A stretch of DNA of 64,000 bases from Hyphomicrobiales bacterium (GTDB taxonomy: Bacteria > Pseudomonadota > Alphaproteobacteria > Rhizobiales > Beijerinckiaceae): contig JAIXUP010000001.1 of assembly GCA_027483505.1 (NCBI GenBank), positions 1 to 64,000 of the forward strand, given 5' to 3'. Positions within the stretch are counted from its first letter, which is position 1; each line of letters begins with the position of its first letter. The position numbers and the translations under genes were made by a program. Positions 8,132 through 17,015 of this stretch are shown piece by piece. The notes below the pieces were generated by a model, which did not search any database, was not told the DNA's origin, and saw nothing but the letters and a program-made list of their open reading frames with translations.

Positions 8132-9132
8132 TGGCGCGCAAGAACTTGCTTGTGGATTTGATCGACGAGAAGTTGACCGCGGTCAACAGCGCCGAGCAGC
8201 AATCTGCAACGGCCCCACGCTTCAGCGGCCGAGGCGCGGTCGGCGCCATGAGCCGCTCGCTTGAACGGCTTTCCGCCGAGGTCGAGGCGGCGAAATCCAT
8301 TGGCGCAGCCTTGCAGGCCGGCAATGCGGTCGTCGACATCGACGCGAAGCTGATCGATGCTTCGTTCGTTGCCGACCGCTTTGCCGAAACCAAGGTCGAC
8401 GAGGCGCTGCTGCAATCCCTCAAGGAGCATGGCCAACAGGTTCCTGTCCTCCTGCGGCCGCATCCGGACCAGCCGGGCCGCTACCAGGTGGCCTATGGCC
8501 ATCGCCGGGTCCGCGCCCTGAGGCATCTCGGCCGATCGGTCAGGGCGATCGTCAAGGGTCTCAGCGACGACGAGTTGGTGATCGCCCAGGGCCAGGAGAA
8601 CAGCGTCCGCCGCGACCTGTCCTTTATCGAGAAGGCCAGCTTCGCCGTCGTGCTCGAAAGCCGCAGGTTCACGCGCGATGTCATCATGGCAGCGCTCGGG
8701 ATCGACAAGACGGAGCTCTCCCGGCTGATCTCCACCCGGCGCGCCGTGCCCGATCACCTTGTCCTTGCCATTGGCGCTGCGCCCGCAACAGGCCGTCGCA
8801 GATGGATGGATCTGGCTGACGCCCTGCAGCATCAGCCCCGAGCCTCCATCGTCGACGCGACCATCCAGTCTGCAGCCTTCGAGGAGGCGGACAGTGATGC
8901 ACGCTTCAACATGGTCATGGCCGCTGCGCAGCCGATTGTGGCGAAGTCAGAGCCTGTGATCTGGCGGACCGCTGCCGGCACGGACATCGCCGAGATCAAG
9001 ATGGGAGCAAGCCGTTCGGTCCTGACCATAGACGAGAAGGCCGCACCAGACTTCGCCGCCTTCATCGTGGCTGAAATGCCGTCCCTTTACGCGTCCTACC
9101 AGGCGCGCAAAACCTCGCGCAACATCAACTAG
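8131..9132 (+). CDS. repB: Plasmid partitioning protein RepB (ParB family)
   Basis: The product has 333 residues. The ParB/Srx core appears around residues 65-150, with VPVLLRPHPDQPGRYQ and the phosphate-binding box GHRRVRAL. A helix-turn-helix region follows (GIDKTELSRLISTRRAVP). RepB binds parS and, with RepA, forms the partition complex; it also contributes to operon repression. Its ATG shares one base with the repA stop. A complete parS lies inside its own coding sequence at codons 14-19 (KLTAVN), so the protein may bind within its gene. Confidence 0.97.
   Translation: MARKNLLVDLIDEKLTAVNSAEQQSATAPRFSGRGAVGAMSRSLERLSAEVEAAKSIGAALQAGNAVVDIDAKLIDASFVADRFAETKVDEALLQSLKEHGQQVPVLLRPHPDQPGRYQVAYGHRRVRALRHLGRSVRAIVKGLSDDELVIAQGQENSVRRDLSFIEKASFAVVLESRRFTRDVIMAALGIDKTELSRLISTRRAVPDHLVLAIGAAPATGRRRWMDLADALQHQPRASIVDATIQSAAFEEADSDARFNMVMAAAQPIVAKSEPVIWRTAAGTDIAEIKMGASRSVLTIDEKAAPDFAAFIVAEMPSLYASYQARKTSRNIN
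8172..8187. promoter_or_regulatory. parS centromere-like site 2, inside the 5' end of repB
   Basis: The 16-bp palindrome GTTGACCGCGGTCAAC is identical to the copy upstream of repA and fits the repABC parS consensus. It is embedded in the repB reading frame, where it encodes part of KLTAVN. Confidence 0.87.
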
Positions 9133-9150
9133 GGAGCATCGACCGCAAAA

Positions 9151-9184
9151 GAAAAAGGCCCCCTGACGTCTCCGTCTGGAAGCC
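9151..9184 (-). terminator. Rho-independent terminator of the counter-transcribed RNA
   Basis: Read on the minus strand, GGCTTCC pairs with GGGGGCC (two G-T wobbles). After an A-A mismatch GACG pairs with CGTC around a GAGA tetraloop, and the hairpin is followed by TTTTTC. This is a complete intrinsic terminator and also the main stem-loop of the RNA. Confidence 0.85.
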
Positions 9185-9204
9185 CTTCTCACTAAGTTTG
9201 GCGA
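9151..9204 (-). ncRNA. Counter-transcribed RNA of the repB-repC interval (incompatibility RNA)
   Basis: The 160-bp repB-repC gap carries signals for a short RNA antisense to the repC leader. On the minus strand TTGACA (9238-9233) is followed after 17 bases by TCTTCT (9215-9210), placing the RNA start near 9203. The RNA would end about 50 bases later at a strong hairpin followed by TTTTTC. A single trans-acting antisense RNA of 50-60 nt in this place is established for repABC plasmids, where it lowers RepC production and determines incompatibility. Ends are estimated from the promoter and terminator only. Confidence 0.82.
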
Positions 9205-9246
9205 CTGAGAGAAGACCACTTCCGCGAATCGCTGTCAAGAGTCGGA

Positions 9247-9274
9247 CGCCGTCACGGCGGGTGCGAATCTTTTG
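9247..9274 (+). promoter_or_regulatory. Hairpin plus U-run in the repC leader (S-element-like attenuator)
   Basis: CGCCG (9247-9251), loop TCA and CGGCG (9255-9259) form a short stable hairpin, followed by ATCTTTT ending about 20 bases before the repC ATG. In repABC plasmids, pairing of the antisense RNA with the leader favours a terminator-like element in front of repC that masks translation or stops transcription. Position and form fit; the alternative folding has not been computed. Confidence 0.55.
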
Positions 9275-9292
9275 CCTGATGAAGGCAACAGA

Positions 9293-10738
9293 ATGGACAC
9301 ACATGTTCCAACGACGTCCTTTGGGCGGCGGCCGGCTTCGCTTGGCCATTTGAAGCTCCAGCTTCAGGTCAGAAACGCGATCGAAGACACCGCCAAACCC
9401 GGCTCCAATGCGCCGGTTGCCGTGAACAAATGGCAGGTGTTTCGCGTGCTCACGGAGATCCGTCAGCGCCTTGGCGTTTCCGACCGGGCGCTTGGCGTCC
9501 TCAACGCCTTGCTGTCGTTCCACCCGGAGACGGCCCTGACGCTGCCCAAGCCGGCGGCAAGCGCCACCCGGACCAAACCCGCCGATCCAGCGGCGATGGA
9601 CGATCCGGTGCAAGCTGACGCCCCGCAATCGTGCGAACTGGTCGTCTTCCCGTCCAATCGTCAGCTGAGCCAGCGCGCGCATGGCATGGCGGAGAAAACC
9701 CTGCGGACCCATCTGGCCAGCCTCGTCGCGGCCGGCCTGATCATTCGGCGGGACAGCCCGAACGGCAAGCGCTACGCGCGCAAGGATGCCTCGGGCCAGG
9801 AGCGCTTTTCGGATGCCTTTGGCTTTGATCTCATTCCCCTGGTCATCCGCGTCGCCGAATTCGAAGCGCTGGCCGAGGAGGGCAGGCGGGAGCGCCGCGC
9901 CATGCAGCTTGTGCGGGAGCGCATCACGCTGTTTCGCCGAGACATCGCAAAACTCATCACGCTGGGACTCGACGACGGCGTCCCAGGACCCTGGGAGGGC
10001 TACAGGCTGTCATTCATGGCGCTTCTGGCGCCTCTGCGCAGCATCAGGAGCCCCTCGGAAATGACCTCGACGGAGGCAGCGCTCGCACAACTCCGCAACG
10101 AGATTGTGAAGACACTGGAAACATTCATCAATGAAGACAGAACAACCGGCAATGACGGCATTTTCAGCCATCACCAATCTAATTCAAATACCCAATCCGA
10201 TCAGAATCTTGAACCATCTTCCAAAAAAGAAGGGCCAGGGAGGGAGGCGCCCCTCAGCGACGCAGCAGCGTCGACTGAGCCAACGGATTATCCGCTCGGC
10301 ATGGTGATGGAGGCATGTCCGGACGTGAACCAGTTCAAGTTCTCTGGCGGGCGCGTGCGGAGCTGGCCGGAGTTCATCGATGCCGTTCGCACGATCCGCC
10401 CGATGCTCGGCATCAGCCCAAGTGCATGGGATGAGGCTCAGGAGGTGATGGGCGTGATGCAGGCGCATATCGCGCTGGCGACCATCCTGCAGCGCTCCGA
10501 GCATTCGTCGGAGGCGCGCATGGCGCCGGGTGAAGTCGCAGGCGCTGTGGCAGCCACGGTCAATGGATCACCGGCAATCAAGTCCGCAGGCGGGTATCTG
10601 CGGGCGCTGACGGAGAAGGCGAGGGCAGGGGAGTTTGCGCTCGGGCCGGTCCTGATGGCTCTGATCGGGCAAAGGCTCAAAGCGAAGCGGGCCGCACCGG
10701 AGCAGGCGCGGTCAGTCCCGGGATCGTTCGAAGATTGA
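9293..10738 (+). CDS. repC: Replication initiator RepC
   Basis: The product has 481 residues. The ATG at 9293 was chosen because the N-terminus MDTHVPTTSFGRRP is the conserved RepC start; an in-frame start seven codons upstream is less likely. Winged-helix features are seen in NKWQVFRVLTEIRQRLGVSD and in SQRAHGMAEKTLRTHLASL, which resembles the initiator's DNA-binding core. A low-complexity, Ser/Asn/Gln-rich linker near residues 285-320 separates the C-terminal domain. RepC is the essential initiator of repABC replicons, and the replication origin usually lies inside its own coding sequence. It is transcribed with repA and repB and converges on ccoS. Confidence 0.96.
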   Translation: MDTHVPTTSFGRRPASLGHLKLQLQVRNAIEDTAKPGSNAPVAVNKWQVFRVLTEIRQRLGVSDRALGVLNALLSFHPETALTLPKPAASATRTKPADPAAMDDPVQADAPQSCELVVFPSNRQLSQRAHGMAEKTLRTHLASLVAAGLIIRRDSPNGKRYARKDASGQERFSDAFGFDLIPLVIRVAEFEALAEEGRRERRAMQLVRERITLFRRDIAKLITLGLDDGVPGPWEGYRLSFMALLAPLRSIRSPSEMTSTEAALAQLRNEIVKTLETFINEDRTTGNDGIFSHHQSNSNTQSDQNLEPSSKKEGPGREAPLSDAAASTEPTDYPLGMVMEACPDVNQFKFSGGRVRSWPEFIDAVRTIRPMLGISPSAWDEAQEVMGVMQAHIALATILQRSEHSSEARMAPGEVAGAVAATVNGSPAIKSAGGYLRALTEKARAGEFALGPVLMALIGQRLKAKRAAPEQARSVPGSFED

Positions 10739-10757
10739 TGGCGGATGTTTGCGCGGC

Positions 10758-10916
10758 TCAGGTCTGATCGCGTTCGTCATCCGGATCGTGGATGCCGCGC
10801 CAGCCTGCGCCGTCGAGGTCTTCGAACTGCCCTGAACGCATGGCCCAGAGGAAGGCGGCGAGACCCAGTCCGCCGAGCCCGAGGGCAAGAGGCATCAGGT
10901 AGACAAGGACATTCAT
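10758..10916 (-). CDS. ccoS: cbb3 oxidase assembly protein CcoS
   Basis: This short gene encodes 52 residues with one membrane helix, starting MNVLVYLMPLALGLGG. The CcoS-type signature AFLWAMRSGQFEDLDG follows. The ATG at 10916 overlaps the ccoI stop by four bases. CcoS is needed for cofactor insertion into the cbb3-type cytochrome oxidase. It is the last gene of the operon and ends 20 bases from the convergent repC stop. Confidence 0.93.
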   Translation of the reverse strand: MNVLVYLMPLALGLGGLGLAAFLWAMRSGQFEDLDGAGWRGIHDPDDERDQT

Positions 10917-13123
10917 GATTTCTGTCCTGCCTGACGGGCCCGAAGGGCATTCAGCATGACGACCAGCGATGAGCCGGACATCGCGAGCGCCGCCACCAGC
11001 GGCGTCGCATGGCCTGAGATGGCGATCGGCACGGCGACAAGGTTGTAGATCACCGAGAACCAGAGATTCTGCATCATCAGCGACTTTGCCTTGGCTGCAA
11101 TCCGGATGGCCGAGGCGGCCGGGCTCAACCGTTGGCCAAGCAGCAGGAAATCGGCCTGGGCCTGCGCCAGATGGGTGGCCGATACTGGCGACATGGAGAC
11201 ATTCGCCGCGGCAAGCGCGGGCGCATCGTTGATGCCGTCGCCAATCATCAGAACATGACGGCCGCCCGACCTGAGCGCGTGAAGGCGCTCGACCTTGATG
11301 GAAGGGGTGGCGCCGGCCATCCAGCAAGCGACCCCGAGCCCATTGGCCACTGCTGCGACGGGCCGGCTGCGATCGCCCGAGACGATCTCGACAGCAATTC
11401 CCGCAGCTTTCAAGGATGCCACGGCCTCGGCTGCGTCCGGGCGCAGCGGTTGCCGGATCGCGAACACGATCCGTTCGTCCCCGACCGAGAAGCCCACCAT
11501 GGACGCTTCCGGATAGATTTCGGCCAGTCGGTCGGCTTCGGCCTCTGCACCGCAGAACGCAACGCTGCCGAGCTTCAGCACCTGCCCGTGGTCACAGGCG
11601 CGGATGCCCTCGCCGGGCGCTTCCCGCGCTGTCGGATACGGCGAGGCCGCTGGAGCGAGTGCGGCGATCGGGGCGGAAAGGGGGTGACGGCTCGCCAGAG
11701 CCAGCCGGGCGGCGCGTCCCACCAGGGTCGGCGGGAGAGCGGCGATATTGGCGATTTCGCTTGATGGGAGCGTCAATGTGCCTGTCTTGTCGAGGACGAC
11801 AGAGTCGGTCGCCGCAAGGCGCTCGAGCGCGTCGCCTGAATTTGTCAGGACCCCGATCCGGAACAGGGCGCCTGCCGCCACAACCTGAACCGCAGGGATG
11901 GCAAGGCCGAGCGCGCAGGGGCAGGTGATGATCAGCACCGTAATGGCGATCACCAGAGCCTGGGACCAAGGCAGCCCATAGGCCAGCCAACCGAGGAACG
12001 TCAGAAGGGCGGTTGCGTGGACAAACGGCACGTAAAGCTGTGCGGCCCTATCCGCCAGCTTGACATAGGCGCCGCGCGCCTCCGTGGCCTTGGCGAGTAG
12101 GCGCTCGACATCGGCCAGGAGGGTGCCGGAGTAGGGCTTGAGCACCCGCACGCGCAGGAGACCGCTGAGATTGAGCGTGCCTGCGTAAACCTTGTCGCCG
12201 GCGCGGACGGCCTGATGCGCCGTTTCCCCGGTCACCAGGCTCTGGTCGAGGTCCGACACGCCATGCTCGATGACGCCGTCAAGGCCCACTCGCATCCCCG
12301 GCTGGACGACGATGACGTCGCCGGGCTGGACCATGTCGACCGCCATGTCGCGCAGGCTGCCGTCGGGCAGGCACTTCGTCACGCTTTCGGCCCGCAGCGC
12401 GGCCAGGTTCGCCGCGACGGCGCGGGTGCGGCGCTGCATTGCCTGGTCGAGGGTTCGACCGATGAGCAGGAAGAAGATCAGCATCACGGCGCCATCGAAG
12501 TAGGCGTGCTCGCCGTGGTTGAGCGTTTCGATCACCGACATGCCGAGCGCCAGCATGATTCCGAGCGAGATCGGAACGTCCATGTTCGTCCGCCCCCGCT
12601 TCAGGACTGCAATGGCGCTGTCAAAGAAGATGCGGCCGGAGTAGGCGGCGGTCGGCAGGGCGATGAGGGCCGATACCCAGTGAAAGAAGTCCCGCGAAAC
12701 CGCGTCGAGCCCGGTGTCATGGCCTGCCCAGACCACCACGGACAGCAGCATGATGTTCATCGCTGCGAAACCGGCGACGCCGAGGGCGCGCAGCAGGCGG
12801 CGCTGCTCGACATCGGCCGCATCGTCCTTGCGGATGGGGGAGAACGGGTGGGCCGAAAAACCGAGATCCGACAGCCGCCCGATCAGCGCCGTCGGATTGG
12901 CGTCTGCCGTGCGGAACGCCACCCTCAGCCGCTTGTCTGTGAAGTTGAGGCGGGCCTGGACGACACCCGGAAACTCGCCCATCTCCCGCTCGATTGTCGC
13001 GATGCAGCCCGCGCAATGGATTCCGTCGACGGCCAGCTCGATTTCGGCGGTCGATGGATCAAGCGCCTTCAGGAAACCTTCCAGCCGGTCGGGACGGGCT
13101 GCAACCGCGACAGCGCTGTCCAT
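10913..13123 (-). CDS. ccoI: Copper-translocating P-type ATPase CcoI (FixI)
   Basis: The product has 736 residues. An N-terminal heavy-metal-associated domain has the copper ligands C37 and C40 in IHCAGC. Membrane helices follow, with the transport motif TCPCALGLAIPA near residue 400. The phosphorylation motif DKTGTLT is near 445 and the hinge motif GDGINDAPAL near 640. CcoI exports copper across the inner membrane for assembly of the binuclear centre of the cbb3 oxidase. The place between ccoH and ccoS separates it from general CopA copper-detoxification pumps. Confidence 0.95.
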   Translation of the reverse strand: MDSAVAVAARPDRLEGFLKALDPSTAEIELAVDGIHCAGCIATIEREMGEFPGVVQARLNFTDKRLRVAFRTADANPTALIGRLSDLGFSAHPFSPIRKDDAADVEQRRLLRALGVAGFAAMNIMLLSVVVWAGHDTGLDAVSRDFFHWVSALIALPTAAYSGRIFFDSAIAVLKRGRTNMDVPISLGIMLALGMSVIETLNHGEHAYFDGAVMLIFFLLIGRTLDQAMQRRTRAVAANLAALRAESVTKCLPDGSLRDMAVDMVQPGDVIVVQPGMRVGLDGVIEHGVSDLDQSLVTGETAHQAVRAGDKVYAGTLNLSGLLRVRVLKPYSGTLLADVERLLAKATEARGAYVKLADRAAQLYVPFVHATALLTFLGWLAYGLPWSQALVIAITVLIITCPCALGLAIPAVQVVAAGALFRIGVLTNSGDALERLAATDSVVLDKTGTLTLPSSEIANIAALPPTLVGRAARLALASRHPLSAPIAALAPAASPYPTAREAPGEGIRACDHGQVLKLGSVAFCGAEAEADRLAEIYPEASMVGFSVGDERIVFAIRQPLRPDAAEAVASLKAAGIAVEIVSGDRSRPVAAVANGLGVACWMAGATPSIKVERLHALRSGGRHVLMIGDGINDAPALAAANVSMSPVSATHLAQAQADFLLLGQRLSPAASAIRIAAKAKSLMMQNLWFSVIYNLVAVPIAISGHATPLVAALAMSGSSLVVMLNALRARQAGQKS

Positions 13124-13126
13124 GTC

Positions 13127-13648
13127 TCAGCGCTCCACCTGAATGCGGTTGCGAGAGACAAAGACGGGATGCTCCTGACCGGGCTGCTCGACCTTCAGCA
13201 CGAGGGTCCAGACGCCACCAGGCAGGCCGGGCGCCAGCGCTTCGTAGTGGCCCGGCGTCGTTTCCTTCAGCGCAAGGGCGCGGTCCATCTGCCGCGTGGC
13301 CGGGTGCTCAAGCGTGGCGCTGACGGTCATGCCGCCCAGCGGTGAAAGGTTCGGCGAGGCGAAAACCGCCGCAACCAAAGCCCCATACGCCCGTCTGTCG
13401 ACCTGCGCGGTGACCTGCCATCCGCGACCCTCTTGCGCTGTCGCCGCTTCGATCTCGGCATTGTAACGCTGGCTGACGTCATAACCGTTGCGTGCGTCGA
13501 GGCCCGGCATGCTGGAGATTGCCAGACGCATCATCAGCCCGTTCACGCTGGCGACCACGGCAAAGAACACCAAAAGCGTTATGAGGACATGCCGTCCACT
13601 CAGCGTGAAGGGCTTGCGGACTTGTGCAGGACCGTCTGGTCGACCCAT
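13127..13648 (-). CDS. ccoH: cbb3 oxidase assembly protein CcoH (FixH)
   Basis: With the ATG at 13648 the product has 173 residues. A single N-terminal membrane anchor follows KPFTLSGRHVLI, then comes the FixH region MPGLDARNGYDVSQRYN and a beta-rich periplasmic domain. The start is uncertain: an ATG at 13693 has GGAG eight bases upstream, and a GTG at 13717 would follow ccoG by two bases; both add a cysteine-rich extension (MCCCGTLM) unlike usual FixH N-termini. CcoH binds and stabilises the oxidase during assembly, working with CcoI. Confidence 0.88.
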   Translation of the reverse strand: MGRPDGPAQVRKPFTLSGRHVLITLLVFFAVVASVNGLMMRLAISSMPGLDARNGYDVSQRYNAEIEAATAQEGRGWQVTAQVDRRAYGALVAAVFASPNLSPLGGMTVSATLEHPATRQMDRALALKETTPGHYEALAPGLPGGVWTLVLKVEQPGQEHPVFVSRNRIQVER

Positions 13649-13719
13649 GGCGGCTGGCTCAACAGGCAACATGAGGGTTCCACAACAGCACATGGCTCGG
13701 ACTCCGACGATCGACACGG

Positions 13720-15192
13720 TCAGGGCGCAAAGAAGTTCTCGTTCACCGTGGCACTCTCCCCGAAGGCGAGGTCGGACGCCTTGATCTGGATCAGTTGCGA
13801 GGAACTGGTGGCGACGCCGCGCGGCATGGCGACGAACAGCCTGATCTCGATGGTCGAATCTGCCGGAACTGTCACGATCGGCCGCCAGTCAGCCGATGGT
13901 GAAGCACCCGAGATCTCGACGGTCGTGCCGGCAGGGCCGCCGACCGTGATCGCAAGCGGGCGCGCTTCGCTGCGCTTGTTGGCGATCCTGAGTGTGTAGC
14001 TGTTGCGGATCGAGCCATCGCGCAGCGTCGTGAACAAGGGCGTCCGCTCATGGTTGACCGCCAGGTCGAGCAAGGACCGGGTGGCGAGCTGATACAGCAT
14101 CGCGCCGCCCACCAAGACAATGATCGCCACATAGAGGATCGTGCGCGGACGGATCAGCCGGCGGGCCGGCGCGATGGTCTTCGCCGCGCGGGCGACGATG
14201 GCGGCCTCAGTGTCGTAGCCGATCAGCCCCGCCGGGCGCATGACCTTGCGCATGACGTCGTCGCAGGCGTCGATGCACAGCCCGCACTGGATGCAGCCAA
14301 GCTGCGCTCCGGCGCGGATGTCGACGCCGGTTGGGCAGACGGCCACGCACTGGTGGCAGTCGATGCAGTCGCCCGCCGGCTGTCCCGCCTCGCGCAGCTT
14401 CGCCGCCTGCTTGACGGACACGCGGGGTTCGCCGCGGTCGTATCGATAGGTGACGTTAAGGGCATCGGCATCGGTCAGGGCAGCCTGAATACGCGGCCAG
14501 GGGCACATGTAAAGGCATACCTGCTCGCGCATGTGGCCGGCCAAAACATAGGTCGTGAAGGTCAGGATGCCGATCCACAGATAGGCGGTCATTGGAGCCT
14601 GCAGGGTCGCAAACTGCATCACGAGCGTCGGCGCGTCGGCGAAGTAGAGGACCCAGGCACCGCCGGTCCACCAGGCGATCATCAGCCAGCTGACATGGGT
14701 CGCCGCCTTGCGCCAGATCTTGTCGAACGACCATGGGGCATCGTCGAGTTTGATGCGGTCGCGGCGGTCACCCTGAAAGAAGCGCTCGACCGACATGAAA
14801 AGGTCGGTCCAGACAGTCTGTGGGCACAGATAGCCGCACCAGATCCGCCCCGCGACGGCGTTCATCAGGAACAGGATGATCGCGGCGAGGATCAGCAGGC
14901 CGGTGAGATAGTACACCTCCTGCGGCCACAATTCGATGAAGAAGAAGTAGAAGCGCTTGCGCTCCAGATCGATCAGCACCGCCTGGTCCGGCAGACTGGC
15001 CCCCCGGTTCCAGCGCATGAACGGCACCAGGTAGTAGATGCCGAGGCAGACGATCAGCAGGCCCCACTTGATGCGGCGGAACCTGCCCTTGACGCTTTGC
15101 GGATAGACCTTCGGTGCCGGCGCATAGAGCGGGATGTCATCGCGCGGGTCGTAATCCGCGTTTGGCACCCCCGTCGCGTCGACCGTCGTCAC
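13720..15192 (-). CDS. ccoG: Cytochrome oxidase accessory protein CcoG (FixG), polyferredoxin-type
   Basis: The product has 490 residues. There are about five membrane segments in the first 350 residues, with the conserved CGYLCPQTVW in one of them. Two ferredoxin-like cluster motifs, CIDCHQCVAVCPTG and CIQCGLCIDACDD, lie near 285-320. A soluble immunoglobulin-like domain with PAGTTVEISG forms the C-terminus. CcoG is reported to act as a cupric reductase delivering Cu(I) for cbb3 oxidase assembly. Its start overlaps the ccoP stop by four bases, joining the assembly genes to the structural genes in one transcript. Confidence 0.95.
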   Translation of the reverse strand: MTTVDATGVPNADYDPRDDIPLYAPAPKVYPQSVKGRFRRIKWGLLIVCLGIYYLVPFMRWNRGASLPDQAVLIDLERKRFYFFFIELWPQEVYYLTGLLILAAIILFLMNAVAGRIWCGYLCPQTVWTDLFMSVERFFQGDRRDRIKLDDAPWSFDKIWRKAATHVSWLMIAWWTGGAWVLYFADAPTLVMQFATLQAPMTAYLWIGILTFTTYVLAGHMREQVCLYMCPWPRIQAALTDADALNVTYRYDRGEPRVSVKQAAKLREAGQPAGDCIDCHQCVAVCPTGVDIRAGAQLGCIQCGLCIDACDDVMRKVMRPAGLIGYDTEAAIVARAAKTIAPARRLIRPRTILYVAIIVLVGGAMLYQLATRSLLDLAVNHERTPLFTTLRDGSIRNSYTLRIANKRSEARPLAITVGGPAGTTVEISGASPSADWRPIVTVPADSTIEIRLFVAMPRGVATSSSQLIQIKASDLAFGESATVNENFFAP

Positions 15193-16073
15193 TGGCCGCC
15201 ACCGAGACCGTGCACATAGACCGTCAGGGCCTTGATCGTGACCGGGTCCAGCCGCGCGCTCCAGGCGGGCATGATGCCGCTGCGTCCGTTGATCAGCCCC
15301 TCCGTCATCGCCTGCCGCGAGGAGCCGTACAGCCAGATCGCGTCGGTCAGGTCCGGAGCGCCGAGTTCCGGGTTGCCCTTGCCGGCTTCGCCATGGCAGC
15401 TGGCGCAGTTGGCGGCGAAGACCTCCTTGCCCTTGGCGAGATCGAGGCCCTTGTCGACATCGAGGCCCGCAATCGAGCGCACATGCTCGACCGCCTGGGC
15501 GATCTCGTCGCGCTTGAGCATCCCGGTTCGTCCGAAAGCAGGCATGTTGCCCACCCGCGTCTCCGGGTTCTGCTCCCAGCGGATGCCGTGCAGGATGGTC
15601 TTCTGGATGTCATCAAGCTTGCCGCCCCAGATCCAGTCGTCGTCGATCAGGTTCGGATAGCCTGCGGCGCCGGTCGCAGCGCCGCCATGGCACGGCGCGC
15701 AATTGTCGCCGAAAGCAGCCTTGCCGCGCGCCAGCGCGATGCGCTGGAGGTCGGGACTAGCCTTGATCTCCGCCAGCGAGGCATTGGCCAGCCCGGCCGC
15801 CTGCGTGTTGCGCAGGGCCGCCAGTTTCGCCAGTTCCTGGCCGACCTCGGCGCGGCTGGAGTAGTTGACGATTCCCGTCGTGTGCGAACTGATCAGCGGC
15901 CAGGCGGGATAGACAATCCAGTAGCCGATCGACCAGATGATGGTCAGGTACAGGGTCCACAGCCACCAGCGCGGCAAAGGCGTGTTGAGTTCCTGAATGC
16001 CATCCCACTCGTGGCCGGTGGTGGGCGTTCCGGTGACCGCATCGACTGCAGGCTTCTCAGAATCTGACGCCAT
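15189..16073 (-). CDS. ccoP: cbb3-type cytochrome c oxidase subunit CcoP (dihaem c)
   Basis: The product has 294 residues. A membrane helix around 35-58 (WLWTLYLTIIWSIGYWIVY) anchors two cytochrome c domains. The haem motifs are CAPCH at C125-H129 and CASCH at C223-H227. NMPAFGRTGML and IMPAWSARL supply the Met axial ligands. CcoP feeds electrons from soluble cytochrome c towards CcoO and CcoN. It starts three bases after the ccoQ stop. Confidence 0.95.
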   Translation of the reverse strand: MASDSEKPAVDAVTGTPTTGHEWDGIQELNTPLPRWWLWTLYLTIIWSIGYWIVYPAWPLISSHTTGIVNYSSRAEVGQELAKLAALRNTQAAGLANASLAEIKASPDLQRIALARGKAAFGDNCAPCHGGAATGAAGYPNLIDDDWIWGGKLDDIQKTILHGIRWEQNPETRVGNMPAFGRTGMLKRDEIAQAVEHVRSIAGLDVDKGLDLAKGKEVFAANCASCHGEAGKGNPELGAPDLTDAIWLYGSSRQAMTEGLINGRSGIMPAWSARLDPVTIKALTVYVHGLGGGQ

Positions 16074-16076
16074 GGT

Positions 16077-16232
16077 TCAATCCTCATTCAGCGGCGTATG
16101 GGCGGCGCGTTCGAAACGGCTGCGGTTGCTCGGCCAGAGGGCATAGGCAACCACCAGGAGGAACATCGCGACGAAGTAGACGAGGCCGACGGACTGGGCG
16201 ATGCCGGCGAGATAGGCGTACATGCTGGCCAT
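16077..16232 (-). CDS. ccoQ: cbb3-type cytochrome oxidase subunit CcoQ
   Basis: A 51-codon gene lies in the gap between ccoO and ccoP. The product starts MASMYAYLAGIAQS, has one membrane helix (LVYFVAMFLLVVAYALWP) and a charged tail SNRSRFERAA. Size, topology and place are those of CcoQ/FixQ, the small subunit that stabilises the oxidase. The start at 16232 lies five bases after the ccoO stop. Confidence 0.92.
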   Translation of the reverse strand: MASMYAYLAGIAQSVGLVYFVAMFLLVVAYALWPSNRSRFERAAHTPLNED

Positions 16233-16237
16233 CTGGT

Positions 16238-17005
16238 TCACCGCAGGTTTGCTTTGTTGTCGTAGAGCTTGAAGTCCACCAGCGTCCCGAGCATCTGCAG
16301 ATAGGCGATCAGGGCGTCTGCCTCGGTGAGTTCCTTCGACGCGCCGTTGAACTTGCGACTCTCGGCTTTGGGATAGCGGGCTGCGAAGGCTGTCGCGGTC
16401 GAACTATCAGGATCGGTCTGCGTGCGCAGATCGCTCTCGGCATTGGCGATCATGTCGTCGCTGTAGGGCACGCCGGAGGCGCGGTTGACCCTCATTTCGG
16501 TGGCGATGTCCGCATAGCGCAACTCTGTGTGCGCAAGGAATGGATAGCCCGGCATGATCGACTGCGGCACAAGCGAACGTGGGTTGATCAGATGGCGCAA
16601 CTGCCATTCGTCCGAGTATTTGCCGCCGACACGGGCCAGATCGGGGCCGGTCCGCTTGGAGCCCCATTGGAAGGGCTTGTCGTACATGCTCTCTGCGGCC
16701 AGCGAGAAATGGCCATAGCGCTCGACCTCGTCGCGCAGCGGCCGGATCATCTGGCTGTGGCAGTTGTAGCAGCCCTCGCGGACATAAATCGCCCGGCCGG
16801 CCAGTTCGAGCGGGGTGTAGGGCCGCATGCCCGACACCTTCTCGATGGTTGACTGCAGGTAGAAGAGGGGTGCGATTTCGATCAGCCCGCCGATCGACAC
16901 GACGATCAGGATCCCCAGGATCAGGACGATCGAATGGGTTTCGAAGATCTTGTGGCGGGCCCAGAGCGACTTGCGCGGCTTGGCGGGAGTTGTGACGGCG
17001 GTCAT
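16238..17005 (-). CDS. ccoO: cbb3-type cytochrome c oxidase subunit CcoO (monohaem c)
   Basis: With the ATG at 17005 the product has 255 residues; a start nine codons upstream would overlap ccoN. The N-terminal anchor [18 protein letters not shown] is followed by the haem-binding [11 protein letters not shown] at residues 79-83. MPGYPFL supplies the Met ligand. CcoO passes electrons from CcoP to the catalytic subunit CcoN. Confidence 0.95.
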   Translation of the reverse strand: MTAVTTPAKPRKSLWARHKIFETHSIVLILGILIVVSIGGLIEIAPLFYLQSTIEKVSGMRPYTPLELAGRAIYVREGCYNCHSQMIRPLRDEVERYGHFSLAAESMYDKPFQWGSKRTGPDLARVGGKYSDEWQLRHLINPRSLVPQSIMPGYPFLAHTELRYADIATEMRVNRASGVPYSDDMIANAESDLRTQTDPDSSTATAFAARYPKAESRKFNGASKELTEADALIAYLQMLGTLVDFKLYDNKANLR

Positions 17006-17015
17006 GAACGTCGCC

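Noticed and set aside
12215-13345. Long plus-strand open frame opposite ccoI and ccoH
   Set aside because: The opposite strand carries unambiguous cbb3 assembly genes; long antisense frames are common in GC-rich DNA.
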